Part shown: positions 38,968 through 48,767 of the stretch, piece after piece
How positions within the stretch are numbered: position 1 is the stretch's first letter
Layout of the letters: each line of letters starts with the position of its first letter
From: Microbispora hainanensis
Lineage (GTDB): Bacteria; Actinomycetota; Actinomycetes; Streptosporangiales; Streptosporangiaceae
NCBI RefSeq assembly: GCF_036186745.1
Contig: NZ_CP108086.1
Location: forward strand, 2,666,001-2,730,000
DNA length: 64,000 nt
Reading direction: 5' to 3'
Position numbers and translations under genes: made by a program
The notes under the pieces: generated by a model
What the model was told of the DNA's origin: nothing
The model's input: the letters and a program-made list of their open reading frames with translations, nothing else
Databases searched by the model: none

Positions 38968-41900
38968 ATGGCAGGCGTAAGGCTGGAGGACTTGACCCCT
39001 GGGGCCATCGTGGGCGGCGTGACTACCAGTGGTGTGGTCACGGTGGTAGCGGTGAAGTGGTACGGCCAGAACGCCCTGAATCTCACCTACCGCGCCGAGG
39101 ATGGCAGTGTCGCAGACCAACTCCTCTATCGCGATTGGGAAGCCAGGCTCACCATCCGCGCCGCCTCGGCCGCCTACAGCTTCGACGGCGATGGGGCGCT
39201 GTTCAAGCTGGCCGCCGAGGCGCTCCGGATTCGCATGGCGGCGCGCTTCGACCCCATGCTCGCGGTTACGACCAGCGACCTGGAGCCGCTTCCGCACCAG
39301 ATCCAGGCAGTCTACGGCGAACTACTCGACCGCAGCCCGCTCCGCTTCGTCTTGGCCGACGACCCCGGCGCGGGCAAGACCATCATGGCCGGCCTCTACG
39401 TCAAGGAGCTGATGCTCCGCGGTGACCTGGAGCGCTGTCTGATTGTCGCCCCCGGCGGTCTGGTTGACCAGTGGCAGGAAGAGCTCCTTGACAAGTTCGG
39501 CCTCCGCTTCGATGTGCTCACCCGCGACCTCATTAACGCCCAGCTCGACCAAACCGTCTTCGAGAAGTTCCCGCTGCTCATCGCCCGGATGGACCAGCTT
39601 TCCCGCTCTGAGGAGCTTCAAGAGCAGCTCAAGCAGTCCGACTGGGACCTCGTCGTGGTCGATGAAGCCCACCGGATGTCGGCCAGCTACTTCGGGGACG
39701 AGCTGAAGAAGACCAAGCGCTACCAGCTCGGCGAGGTCCTCGGCAAGCACACCAGGCACCTGCTGTTGATGACCGCGACTCCGCATGCGGGTAGTGAGGC
39801 CAACTTCCAGCTCTTCATGGGCCTGCTCGACTCCGACCGATTCGAGGGCAAGTACCGCGAGGGCGTCAGTTCGACCGACACCGACGGCCTCATGCGCCGG
39901 ATGGTCAAGGAGGATCTGCTCACCTTCGAAGGCAAGCCTCTCTTCCCTGAACGGCGCGCTTACACGGTCCCCTACCTTCTGTCCGACGCCGAGCGTGAGC
40001 TGTATGAGGTCGTGACCGATTACGTTCGCGACCAGATGGGCAAGGCGCAGGCGATGGCGGACGGCAAGCGTGGCAACACCGTCGGCTTCGCCTTGACGGT
40101 CCTGCAGCGGCGCCTGGCCTCCAGCCCCGAGGCGATCCTGCAATCGCTCATCCGGCGCCACAAGCGCCTACAACTGCTCCGCCAGGAGATGGCCGCCGGC
40201 CGCAGCCCTATGGAAGCCAAGTTTCGCGACCGGCTGGCCGCGATGCTCGGCAAGGGCCCGGCGGACTACGACGAGGCCCTGGATGATCTGCCCAGCGCCG
40301 AACTCGAGGAGCTGGAGGACGACGTCGTTGACGCGGCCACCACTGCGCAGACTATCGCCGAGCTGGACAAGGAGATCCTTATCCTCGCCGACCTGGTCGA
40401 GGTGGCTCGGCAGGTGAGGCATAGTGGCACCGACAAAAAGTGGACCGAGCTGCGCGAGCTCCTGCTGAGCAACCCCATGGTCCGCGACAATGACGGCAGC
40501 CCACGCAAGCTGATCATCTTCACAGAGCACAAGGACACCCTGGAGTACCTCCGAGGCCGGATCAGTGGCCTGCTCGGCAGCGAGGAAGCCGTGGTCACGA
40601 TCCACGGCGGTGTCTCCCGCGACAACCGCCGAAAGATCAAAGAGTTGTTTACCCAGGACAAGGACTGCCGCATCCTGATCGCAACGGATGCCGCCGGCGA
40701 AGGTCTCAACCTCCAGCGCGCTAACCTCATGGTCAACTACGACCTGCCGTGGAACCCGAACCGGATTGAGCAGCGCTTCGGCCGTATTCACCGCATCGGC
40801 CAGACCGAGGTCTGCCACCTGTGGAACTTGGTCGCCCAGGACACCCGGGAAGGTGCGGTGTTCATCCGTCTTCTCGACAAGATCGAGGAACAGCGGAAGG
40901 CATACAAGGGCAAGGTCTTTGACGTCCTCGGCGAGGCGTTCCAGGACCGGCCGCTGCGGACGCTGCTCATGGAGGCGATTCAGTACGGCGACCGTCCCGA
41001 GGTACGCAATCGGCTCAACAAGGTCATCGACTCGTCAGTGGGCGACGGCCTGGAGAAGCTGCTTGCTGAGCGCGCGCTCGCGCACCAGAAGCTGGCCGAG
41101 GCGGATGTCGCCGAGTGGCGACTGCGGATGGAGGAGGCACGGGCACGGCGCCTACAGCCGCATTACATCAAGGCGTTCTTCATCGCCGCGTTCAAGCTGC
41201 TCGGTGGCCGGATCTCCGAACGCGAGCAGGGCCGGTATGAGATCACCCACGTTCCGGCGGACGTGCGCCAGTTCGAGCGACTGATCAAAGTCGGCGCCCC
41301 AGTGCTGCACCGCTATGAGCGGGTCACCTTCGATCGCGAGCTTGTCCGCCAGCCCGGCGCGCCCCGCGCTGACCTTCTCGCTCCGGGGCATCCGCTCCTC
41401 GATGCGGTGATCGCCTTGATCGTTGATCGGTACGGCACGCAGTTGAAGCAGGGCGCGATCCTGGTCAACCGGCGCGACGTCGGTGAGGAGCCGCGGCTAC
41501 TGGTCGCCGTTGCCCAGGAGATCGCCGACGGGCACGAGAAACCGCGGATCATCAGCAAGCGGTTCGACTTCGTCGAGATCGGTCTAACCTCGACGCGAAT
41601 GGCCGGTTCAGCGCCATATCTGGACTACGCCCCAGCGACGAAGGAAGAGCGGGAACTCGTTCAGGTTGTACTCAGGGAACCCTGGCTGGCCAGCGGGGTC
41701 GAGGACATCGCGATCGGCTGGGCCGTCCAGAACGGACTAAGCGCGCATGTCGCCGACCTGCAGAAGCGGGTCGACCGCGAGACGGAACGGACCCGCAAGC
41801 TGGTACGACAGCGCCTGCTCCAGGAGATCAATTATTGGGACTCACGCCATGCCGACCTCCTGGATGCTGAGGCGTCCGGCAAGTCGGTGAAGATGAAGTC

Positions 41901-42477
41901 CGAGTTCGCCGGTCGGCAAGCCCGGAATCTGGAGCAGCGGTTGGAGCGTCGCATGGATGAGCTCGACCGCGACGCCCGACTCCAGGTCCGGCCGCCGCGG
42001 ATCAGCGGGGCGGCTCTGGTCGTCCCACAAGGGTTGCTCGACCGGCTGGCCGGGCTCCGTGACCAGCCGATGGAGGCATACGCAAGAGAGACCGAGGCAG
42101 TGGAACGGCGGGCGGTTGACCGGGTGCTGCAGGAGGAGCGGAGGCTGGGCCGGATCCCGGAGGAGATGGCGCACAACAACCCCGGCTACGACATTCGGTC
42201 ACGTACGGTGGATGACCACTGGGTGTTCATCGAGGTTAAGGGCCGGATCGCCGGGGCGGACGCTTTCCACGTCACCCGGACCGAGGTCCTCACCGGCAAG
42301 AACTCGGGGCAGAGCTTCCGGCTGGCGTTGGTCAGCGTGCATCCCGAGGGGCCTGAGCACGATGATGTGCGTTACATCGTCGACCCCTTTAGAGACGTGG
42401 ATTTTGGCAAGTTCGACGCTACCGAGCTGGGTGGCGACTGGAAGAAGTCTTGGAAGCGAGGAGGAGCCCCGGTATGA
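38968..42477 (+). CDS. SNF2-type DEAH helicase with C-terminal DUF3883
   Basis: A 1,169-residue superfamily 2 ATPase. Walker A is ADDPGAGKTIMAG at about 130-142, motif Ia is LIVAPGGLVDQW, motif II is VVVDEAHRMSA at 229-239, motif III is LLLMTATPHAG, motif V is IATDAAGEGLNLQ, and motif VI is IEQRFGRIHRIGQ. A long helical region follows, and the C-terminus holds a DUF3883 domain (NNPGYDIRSRTVDDHWVFIE, VKGR), a PD-(D/E)XK-like fold often attached to defence proteins, here with a preserved E-V-K. It should translocate on DNA and possibly nick or sense modified DNA. The stop overlaps the methylase start (ATGA). GGAGAGGCGCAG precedes ATG 38968. Confidence 0.9.
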   Translation: MAGVRLEDLTPGAIVGGVTTSGVVTVVAVKWYGQNALNLTYRAEDGSVADQLLYRDWEARLTIRAASAAYSFDGDGALFKLAAEALRIRMAARFDPMLAVTTSDLEPLPHQIQAVYGELLDRSPLRFVLADDPGAGKTIMAGLYVKELMLRGDLERCLIVAPGGLVDQWQEELLDKFGLRFDVLTRDLINAQLDQTVFEKFPLLIARMDQLSRSEELQEQLKQSDWDLVVVDEAHRMSASYFGDELKKTKRYQLGEVLGKHTRHLLLMTATPHAGSEANFQLFMGLLDSDRFEGKYREGVSSTDTDGLMRRMVKEDLLTFEGKPLFPERRAYTVPYLLSDAERELYEVVTDYVRDQMGKAQAMADGKRGNTVGFALTVLQRRLASSPEAILQSLIRRHKRLQLLRQEMAAGRSPMEAKFRDRLAAMLGKGPADYDEALDDLPSAELEELEDDVVDAATTAQTIAELDKEILILADLVEVARQVRHSGTDKKWTELRELLLSNPMVRDNDGSPRKLIIFTEHKDTLEYLRGRISGLLGSEEAVVTIHGGVSRDNRRKIKELFTQDKDCRILIATDAAGEGLNLQRANLMVNYDLPWNPNRIEQRFGRIHRIGQTEVCHLWNLVAQDTREGAVFIRLLDKIEEQRKAYKGKVFDVLGEAFQDRPLRTLLMEAIQYGDRPEVRNRLNKVIDSSVGDGLEKLLAERALAHQKLAEADVAEWRLRMEEARARRLQPHYIKAFFIAAFKLLGGRISEREQGRYEITHVPADVRQFERLIKVGAPVLHRYERVTFDRELVRQPGAPRADLLAPGHPLLDAVIALIVDRYGTQLKQGAILVNRRDVGEEPRLLVAVAQEIADGHEKPRIISKRFDFVEIGLTSTRMAGSAPYLDYAPATKEERELVQVVLREPWLASGVEDIAIGWAVQNGLSAHVADLQKRVDRETERTRKLVRQRLLQEINYWDSRHADLLDAEASGKSVKMKSEFAGRQARNLEQRLERRMDELDRDARLQVRPPRISGAALVVPQGLLDRLAGLRDQPMEAYARETEAVERRAVDRVLQEERRLGRIPEEMAHNNPGYDIRSRTVDDHWVFIEVKGRIAGADAFHVTRTEVLTGKNSGQSFRLALVSVHPEGPEHDDVRYIVDPFRDVDFGKFDATELGGDWKKSWKRGGAPV

Positions 42478-45224
42478 GCCAGGGAACCAGCGGTGAGTAC
42501 CGGCGCAAGCTGATCGATGTGACGCTGCCTCTCACACAGATCAGCTATGCAAGCATCGCGGAGAAAAAGCGGAGTGTCGGGACGGTCAAGAACCTTCACA
42601 AGTGGTTTGCTCCCATGCCGACCCCTGCGCTCCGGGCCCTGATCTTTGCTTCCCTCGTGGACGATCCAGGACAAGGTCCCGAGCGCGACAGGCTCATCCA
42701 GCTCATCAAGGACTTGGTACCAACCGGGGGGACGGCCCCGTCAGGTGACGTGCTCCGCATGGCACGCGAGCTGATCGCGAAGTCCAATCCGGAGCTACCG
42801 ATCGTGATAGACCCCTTCGCGGGAGGCGGCTCCACCATCGTGGAGGCCCTTCGGCTGGGACTTCCAGCGGTGAGTTCAGACTTGAACCCGGTCGCAGCAC
42901 TCGTAACCCGCGCTCTTGGCGAGTTGCTTCCCGCCGTCGCTCTGATGCCCGCCGTCTCCAAGAGTAATGACGCGGCCCGCATGCGCGACATGCCATACGA
43001 CGGCCTCGGTGACGATCTCCGTCATTATGGTGCCCTAGTACAAGAAGCAGTGAAGGAAAGAATTGGCCACTATTACCCGGTTCCGCCTGGAGGGGAGCCG
43101 GTTGCCTGGCTTTGGGCGAGAACTGCGCCCTGTTCGAACCCTATGTGCGCGGTTCGCATCCCCCTATTTGGCTCACCGTGGGTGAGTAAGCAGCCTGGCC
43201 GTGAGGCCACGGTGGAGCCCCTCGTGGAGGGTGACGAGGTTCGGTTCATAGTCCACCAGGGCAAGAACGGTCCTGCTAAGGCGACCAAGGGCAGTGGGCG
43301 CGCCCAGTTCGCATGCCCGAAGTGTTCGTCTCCTTTGGGTGAAAAGGAACTACGCGCCTTGGGTCGGTCAGGAGAGCTTGGTCTCCAGCTCATGGCTTAC
43401 TGTATGGACACGAAGAGCGGCCGGACTTTCGTAAGTCCTTCCGCTGATCTCCAACAGGTTCTCGATGTAGAGGTGCCGGACGACCTGGACGAGCTCGAAA
43501 TCGGAGGCAACACAAAGAACTTCGCCCCTCCGCTCTATGGCTTGTCCCGGCACGAAGACCTCTACACGCCTCGCCAGTTGGCCATGCTTGCGGCATTTGC
43601 CGACGAGGTGGCCGAGGTCTACGACAGGGTCATCGAGGACGGGGGCAGCTTGGAGCAGGCCCGCGCAATCGCTACGCTCCTTGGCATCTGCGTAAGCAAG
43701 ATGGCTCAGTCCAACTCAACGCTGGTTCGCTGGCGGACACGGGTTGGCCCCTCCAAGACCGAGCCGGCTTTCGGCACGCAGGCAATGCCCATGCTGTGGG
43801 ATTTCGCGGAATCTTATCCATTTGGCCATTCCCGTGGTAGCTGGCAATCGCAGATCGATGGGCTGTTGTACGTTCTGAGAGAACTGCCGCGCGATGCCAA
43901 GCCAGGGAGGGTGGCTCAGGTCGACGCGCGCCGTGCGGGTGATCTCGTCGAACCTGGCACTGCGTTGATCGTGACAGATCCCCCTTACTTCGGGCAGATC
44001 AACTACGCGGACCTGAGCGATTACTTCTATCTATGGCTACGCCGCGCACTTCGCAATGTTCACCCAGACCTGTTCGGAACGATCGCAACTCCGAAATCCG
44101 TCGAGTTAGTGGCGAATCCCGCTCGCCATGGTGGAAATAAAGAAGGCGCGCAGCAGTACTTCATCGAAGGATTTACTGAAGTCTTCACCTCGTTGCAGAA
44201 GGCATCAAGACCGGATCTGCCGATTGTCGTTGCATACGCCGCCAAACAGGACGATTCCGATGGCGCCGGAGCTGTGTCCTCGGCATGGGTTTCTATGCTG
44301 CAAGCTGTTCTTGCCTCGGGACTTTCGGTCGTAGGCACGATGCCGATCGAATCAACGGTGGCGACTCGTCAGGTCAGTCAGGGTGCAAATGCGCTCGCTT
44401 CCTACATCATCCTGATCTGCCGTCCTCGACAGGCCGAGGAGATCGTCGACAAGTCGGGCTTCCTTGCTCGGTTGCAGGAGGAACTACCTGAAGCCATCGA
44501 GGCGCTCCGCAAGGGCGGCGTGTCACCGCTCGATATGGGTCAGGCGGCCATCGGGCCGGGGATGCGGATCTTTTCGGGTTATAAGGAAGTCCTCCAGCCG
44601 GACGGCAAGCCCATGACCGTACGCGAGGCACTGATCGAGATCGACAAGGCCGCCACTGCCATCATCGACGGCGAGGAGGCCGAGTTCGACGCCCCGACGA
44701 GATTCGCGTTGAAGTGGTTCCGCCAGTTCGCGTTCGACCGGGGTGCATATGGCGATGCTGACGTCGTGCTCCGTCAGACCGGCACCGCGATCCGTGACCT
44801 CGTTGAGGCCGGGATCGTTAGCAACACCCCGCGGAGCACGGTCTGTTTGCTCGACTTCGATGAACTGCCGGCCAACTATGACCCGGCCAAGGACGAGCGG
44901 ATCTCCCACTGGGAGGTCGCGATGCACCTCGCCAAACGCTTCAACGAGCAGGGGATCGACGGCGCGGCCCAGTTAGCTGCCGGAGTGCGTAGCCGTACAG
45001 ACGCCGCAATCAGCCTAGACCGGGTTAACCGTCTCGTTCACCGGCTTTTTAAGGTTTCCGATCGCCGCTTCCAGAGGACCGCGGCCATGTTCAATCAGTT
45101 GGGTACCGCCTGGCCGGACATCATGACGGCGGCACAAAATGTCACGCCCGCCCGATACGTTACGGATGAGATCGATGGCCTCTTCTCCAATGTGGAGGAG
45201 AGGTTGGACGACGATGACGACTGA
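42474..45224 (+). CDS. DUF1156-type DNA adenine methyltransferase
   Basis: A 916-residue protein of the COG1743 group. The N-terminus shows the DUF1156 signature KKRSVGTVKNLHKWFAPMPT. The SAM-binding motif is VIDPFAGGGSTIVEA (about 111-125), and the catalytic motif IV is IVTDPPYFGQINYADLSDYF (about 499-518, DPPY type, N6-adenine or N4-cytosine). Between them are a zinc-ribbon-like insert with CSNPMC and CPKCSS and a target-recognition-like region; the C-terminal about 200 residues are helical. It probably marks host DNA so that the partner helicase and ATPase attack only unmodified DNA. GGAG seven bases upstream and the ATGA overlap fix the start. Confidence 0.9.
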   Translation: MSQGTSGEYRRKLIDVTLPLTQISYASIAEKKRSVGTVKNLHKWFAPMPTPALRALIFASLVDDPGQGPERDRLIQLIKDLVPTGGTAPSGDVLRMARELIAKSNPELPIVIDPFAGGGSTIVEALRLGLPAVSSDLNPVAALVTRALGELLPAVALMPAVSKSNDAARMRDMPYDGLGDDLRHYGALVQEAVKERIGHYYPVPPGGEPVAWLWARTAPCSNPMCAVRIPLFGSPWVSKQPGREATVEPLVEGDEVRFIVHQGKNGPAKATKGSGRAQFACPKCSSPLGEKELRALGRSGELGLQLMAYCMDTKSGRTFVSPSADLQQVLDVEVPDDLDELEIGGNTKNFAPPLYGLSRHEDLYTPRQLAMLAAFADEVAEVYDRVIEDGGSLEQARAIATLLGICVSKMAQSNSTLVRWRTRVGPSKTEPAFGTQAMPMLWDFAESYPFGHSRGSWQSQIDGLLYVLRELPRDAKPGRVAQVDARRAGDLVEPGTALIVTDPPYFGQINYADLSDYFYLWLRRALRNVHPDLFGTIATPKSVELVANPARHGGNKEGAQQYFIEGFTEVFTSLQKASRPDLPIVVAYAAKQDDSDGAGAVSSAWVSMLQAVLASGLSVVGTMPIESTVATRQVSQGANALASYIILICRPRQAEEIVDKSGFLARLQEELPEAIEALRKGGVSPLDMGQAAIGPGMRIFSGYKEVLQPDGKPMTVREALIEIDKAATAIIDGEEAEFDAPTRFALKWFRQFAFDRGAYGDADVVLRQTGTAIRDLVEAGIVSNTPRSTVCLLDFDELPANYDPAKDERISHWEVAMHLAKRFNEQGIDGAAQLAAGVRSRTDAAISLDRVNRLVHRLFKVSDRRFQRTAAMFNQLGTAWPDIMTAAQNVTPARYVTDEIDGLFSNVEERLDDDDD

Positions 45225-45245
45225 CGATCGGATACGTAGGCGGAC

Positions 45246-48200
45246 ATGGGTGACGAGGGGTTAGGCAAGGACGCAATGGCACTGTCACGTGCTCAGCGGG
45301 TAGGCAAAGGCTTCGAGCTCCTAGCCGAGGGGCTGGAGCCGGTCGTGGAGCGGCTGATGCAGGCTGCGGCCCCGGCGGGGAAGGACTGGCTCGACCTCAT
45401 CGCAGCCAAGGAAGCCGCCAAGCACGGCGGCGGGATGAAGCTGTCCAAGCACGACCCGCAGCTCCAGCTCAAGGTCATAACCGATCATAAGAACGTCTTC
45501 CATGAGCTGATCGGTCACAATGGCTACCGCTACGCAAGTGAGCTGCGGGAAGTGCGTAATGCCTGGGCTCACAACGACAAGTTCACCTTCTACGACGCCG
45601 ACCGGGCGCTCGACACCATGGAGCGGCTGCTCCGCGCCGCCGGCGCAGTCGACGCTGCTGAGCAGGTCCTCGCCCAGCGGGAAGAGCACCGCAGCCAGAC
45701 CGACGACAAGCGGGCCCGCGACAAAATCCGCAAGTCGTCACCTGTCGCGCTCTCCGTGGACGGCCACGGGCTGAAGTCCTGGCGCGAGGTTGTCATTCCC
45801 CATCCCGATGTACGCACGGGTCAGTATGCCTCTGCCGAGTTCGCCGCCGACCTACATCAGGTGGCGACCGGCAAGAGTACGAGTGAGGAGTACTCCGACC
45901 CCATCCAGTTCTTCAACCGGACGTACCTCACCGAGGGCATCAAGGAACTGCTGACCAACGCGGCCCGACGCATCGCCGGCGACGGTAACGCCGAACCGGT
46001 ATTCAACCTGCAGACCAACTTCGGTGGCGGCAAGACGCACTCCATGCTGTCGCTGTGGCACCTGTACGCGCCGGGACTTACGGTCCACGACTTCCCGCAG
46101 CCGGTGCAGGACATGCTTGGCGACATCCCACTCCGATCCGGGGTGCGTCGAGTTGCGCTGGTGGGCAACCGCATCGAGGCGGCGAAGCCTTCCTTCAAGG
46201 ACGGCCGCCCGGGGATTAACACGCTTTGGGGCGAGCTGGCGTGGCAGCTCGGCGGCCAGGATGCTTACGACATCATCGCCGCGGCCGACCATGCACGCAC
46301 CCCGCCGGGCGACTCTCTACAGGACCTGCTGGAGAAGTACGCACCCTGCGTGATCCTCATCGACGAATGGGTGGCCTACGCGCGGTTGCTGCACGGCCGC
46401 AGCGACTTGCCTGGCGGCACATTTGAGGGGCAGTTCACGTTCGCCCAGACGCTGACCGAGGTCGCCAAGGCCGTCCCCGGCGTCATACTGGTAGTGTCCG
46501 TTCCAGCCTCTCATGATCCCAAGGACAAGCACGCCCGCGCCGACGAGGCTGAGGTAGGCGGCGTCCGCGGGCAGGAGGCGCTGGAGCGTCTGCAGAACGT
46601 GGTCGGCCGGGTGGCCAAGCACTGGCGGCCGGCCTCTTCGGACGAGTCGTTCGAGATTGTGCGGCGGCGCCTCTTTGAGGACCTGACGCCGCAGGGCCAG
46701 CGTGACCGGGACGTCATCGCGAAGGCGATGATCAGCTTCTATCGAGAGCACACCGGTGAGTTCCCGCACGCGGTGACCGACCGGAACTACGAGGACGAGA
46801 TCAAGCGGGCCTACCCCATCCACCCCGAGCTGTTCCACCGGCTCTATGAGGACTGGTCGACGTTGGAACGCTTCCAACGTACCCGCGGCGTGCTCCGTCT
46901 GATGAGTGCCGTCATTTTCCGGCTCTGGCAGGAGCAGGACCCTGCTCCGCTGATCATGCCGGGATCGGTGCCAGTGAGTGACGAGTGGGTGCTTGGCGAG
47001 GTCACCCACTACCTGTCCGACAGTTGGAAGGCTGTCATCGAGGCCGACGTGGACGCGCCGAACTCCACGCCCGAGCAGATCGACAAGAGTCGTCCCGCGT
47101 TCTCCCAGCGCCACCTCACACGACGCCTGGCCCGTGCCGCATTCCTGGCCTCAGCGGCCCGGAGCGGCGCGCAGCAGAAGGGGGTCGAGCGTAAGCGGAT
47201 CTGGCTTGGCACCGCGCTACCCGGCGATGTCGTTGGCAACTTCGCCTCGGCCATCCACTTGCTCAGTGAACAGGCGCTCTACTTCTACGTGGACGGCAGC
47301 TCCTACTGGTACGACACCCAGCAGTCGGTCAATCGCCTCGCTCGGGATCGTGCCGAGGAGTACCGCAGCCATCCTGAGGACATCTACGTCGAGATCGTGG
47401 ATCGTCTGAGAAAGCGCGATGCCGACAAGAAGCACAAGGACGTCTTCGGCAGGGTCTTCGCCGGGATGGAGAGCGGGGATATCACCGAGACCACCGAGGT
47501 CTCGCTGGCCCTGATCCACCCGCGCTACCACTACTCCGCGGCAACCTCCGTCAACCCAGCGCGAGACTGGGCAACGAAGACTCTGGAATCGCGCGGCGAA
47601 ACTCCCCGCCTCAACCAAAACATGCTGGTCTTCGCCGCCGCGGACCGGGAACTGCTGGGCTACCTCATGGACGCCGTCCGGGACTACCTCGCCTGGGACT
47701 CCATCGTCGAGGACCGGGACCTGCCGCTGGTGCCCGATCAGATGGCCATGGCGCGCAAGCGCCGCAAGACCGCCGACGACACGGTTTGGCTCCGACTCAC
47801 TCAGGCATACAACACGGTGATCTACCCGATCTGGGACGACAGGACCGGCCGTGTCGGCCTGCGTGCTGCCACCCTCGACGACGAGGGCGATGTCATCCCC
47901 GCCCGGGTTGGCGTCAAGCTTCGCAACCTCGACCAGCTCCGTGTGGTCATGGGCTCCCGGCTGATCCGCCATGACCTGGAGAAGAAGCTCTCTAAGGTTT
48001 GGGCCAACGGGCACGTCTCCCTGGGTGACCTGTGGCAGTACTACTGCCGCTTCCCGTACCTGAGCCGCCTACGTAACCGACGGGTTCTGGAAGAGGGCAT
48101 CTACAACGTCCTAGAGGAGACGACGGGCGAGTTTGAAGGCTTCGCCATAGCCGCCGGATACGACGAGCAGGATGGTCGCTACGTCGAACTCGTCATTCCC

Positions 48201-48671
48201 GGTAGCGGCGAGTACATCAGTCAGTTGACCGACCGGACCCTGCTCGTTGAGCTGGACCGAGCCAAGGCGCAGCGCCTCCGCGAGGAGCAGCAGCGCCAGC
48301 CCGACCCGGGGCCGGGCGAGGGTACCGACCCTATGGACAACACGACAACGGGCTCAAGCCAGAGATCCAGCCCGACTGCAAACACGAATACAGGTGGCTC
48401 GCCCAACCCGGACCCGACTCCCTTGCCGTCGGCGGTGAAGAACACTCGGTTCTGGGGCTTCCACCGAGTCAATCCTGAGCGGTTTTCTCGGGATCTTAAC
48501 AACCTCAGCAAGGATCTGCTTGCGCTCCTCACCGCGCCTGACGGTGTTGAGCTTGAGGTGGAGGTTCAGATCACTGCACGGCGTGCCGAGGGCTTTTCCG
48601 ACGACACCATCATGAAAGTGATGGAGAACCTCGGGCACCTCAAGGTTGAGGGCAAGTTCGAAGACATCTGA
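45246..48671 (+). CDS. DUF499 AAA ATPase with N-terminal Swt1/HEPN-like domain
   Basis: A 1,141-residue protein. Residues about 12-135 form a helical Swt1/HEPN-like domain with the Rx4H motif RNAWAH (R104-H109), the active-site pattern of HEPN ribonucleases. The ATPase core follows: Walker A in NLQTNFGGGKTHSMLSLWHL (about 254-273), Walker B VILIDEWVAYAR at about 368-379, and a sensor-like LVVSVPASHD. This is the DUF499/COG1483 family, regularly found beside DUF1156 methylases in defence islands. A low-complexity linker (about 1017-1060, Thr/Asn/Pro-rich) precedes a small C-terminal domain. It starts 21 bp after the methylase gene; ATG 45276 is an alternative start. Confidence 0.9.
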   Translation: MGDEGLGKDAMALSRAQRVGKGFELLAEGLEPVVERLMQAAAPAGKDWLDLIAAKEAAKHGGGMKLSKHDPQLQLKVITDHKNVFHELIGHNGYRYASELREVRNAWAHNDKFTFYDADRALDTMERLLRAAGAVDAAEQVLAQREEHRSQTDDKRARDKIRKSSPVALSVDGHGLKSWREVVIPHPDVRTGQYASAEFAADLHQVATGKSTSEEYSDPIQFFNRTYLTEGIKELLTNAARRIAGDGNAEPVFNLQTNFGGGKTHSMLSLWHLYAPGLTVHDFPQPVQDMLGDIPLRSGVRRVALVGNRIEAAKPSFKDGRPGINTLWGELAWQLGGQDAYDIIAAADHARTPPGDSLQDLLEKYAPCVILIDEWVAYARLLHGRSDLPGGTFEGQFTFAQTLTEVAKAVPGVILVVSVPASHDPKDKHARADEAEVGGVRGQEALERLQNVVGRVAKHWRPASSDESFEIVRRRLFEDLTPQGQRDRDVIAKAMISFYREHTGEFPHAVTDRNYEDEIKRAYPIHPELFHRLYEDWSTLERFQRTRGVLRLMSAVIFRLWQEQDPAPLIMPGSVPVSDEWVLGEVTHYLSDSWKAVIEADVDAPNSTPEQIDKSRPAFSQRHLTRRLARAAFLASAARSGAQQKGVERKRIWLGTALPGDVVGNFASAIHLLSEQALYFYVDGSSYWYDTQQSVNRLARDRAEEYRSHPEDIYVEIVDRLRKRDADKKHKDVFGRVFAGMESGDITETTEVSLALIHPRYHYSAATSVNPARDWATKTLESRGETPRLNQNMLVFAAADRELLGYLMDAVRDYLAWDSIVEDRDLPLVPDQMAMARKRRKTADDTVWLRLTQAYNTVIYPIWDDRTGRVGLRAATLDDEGDVIPARVGVKLRNLDQLRVVMGSRLIRHDLEKKLSKVWANGHVSLGDLWQYYCRFPYLSRLRNRRVLEEGIYNVLEETTGEFEGFAIAAGYDEQDGRYVELVIPGSGEYISQLTDRTLLVELDRAKAQRLREEQQRQPDPGPGEGTDPMDNTTTGSSQRSSPTANTNTGGSPNPDPTPLPSAVKNTRFWGFHRVNPERFSRDLNNLSKDLLALLTAPDGVELEVEVQITARRAEGFSDDTIMKVMENLGHLKVEGKFEDI

Positions 48672-48676
48672 GGGCC

Positions 48677-48709
48677 GTACGGCTGCCGCTCGCCTGGCGG
48701 TAGCCGTAC
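48677..48709 (+). terminator. Terminator-like hairpin after the ATPase gene
   Basis: GTACGGCTGCCG (48677-48688) pairs with CGGTAGCCGTAC (48698-48709), a 12-bp stem with one G-T pair and a 9-nt loop, 6 bp past the stop at 48671. Only a weak T-rich tail follows. It would separate the helicase-methylase-ATPase transcript from the DUF262 gene. Confidence 0.65.
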
Positions 48710-48767
48710 TCAGATTTCATCTATCCACGTTCACTCCTAATTCATTCGGAACGAGGCAACGCCCTCC

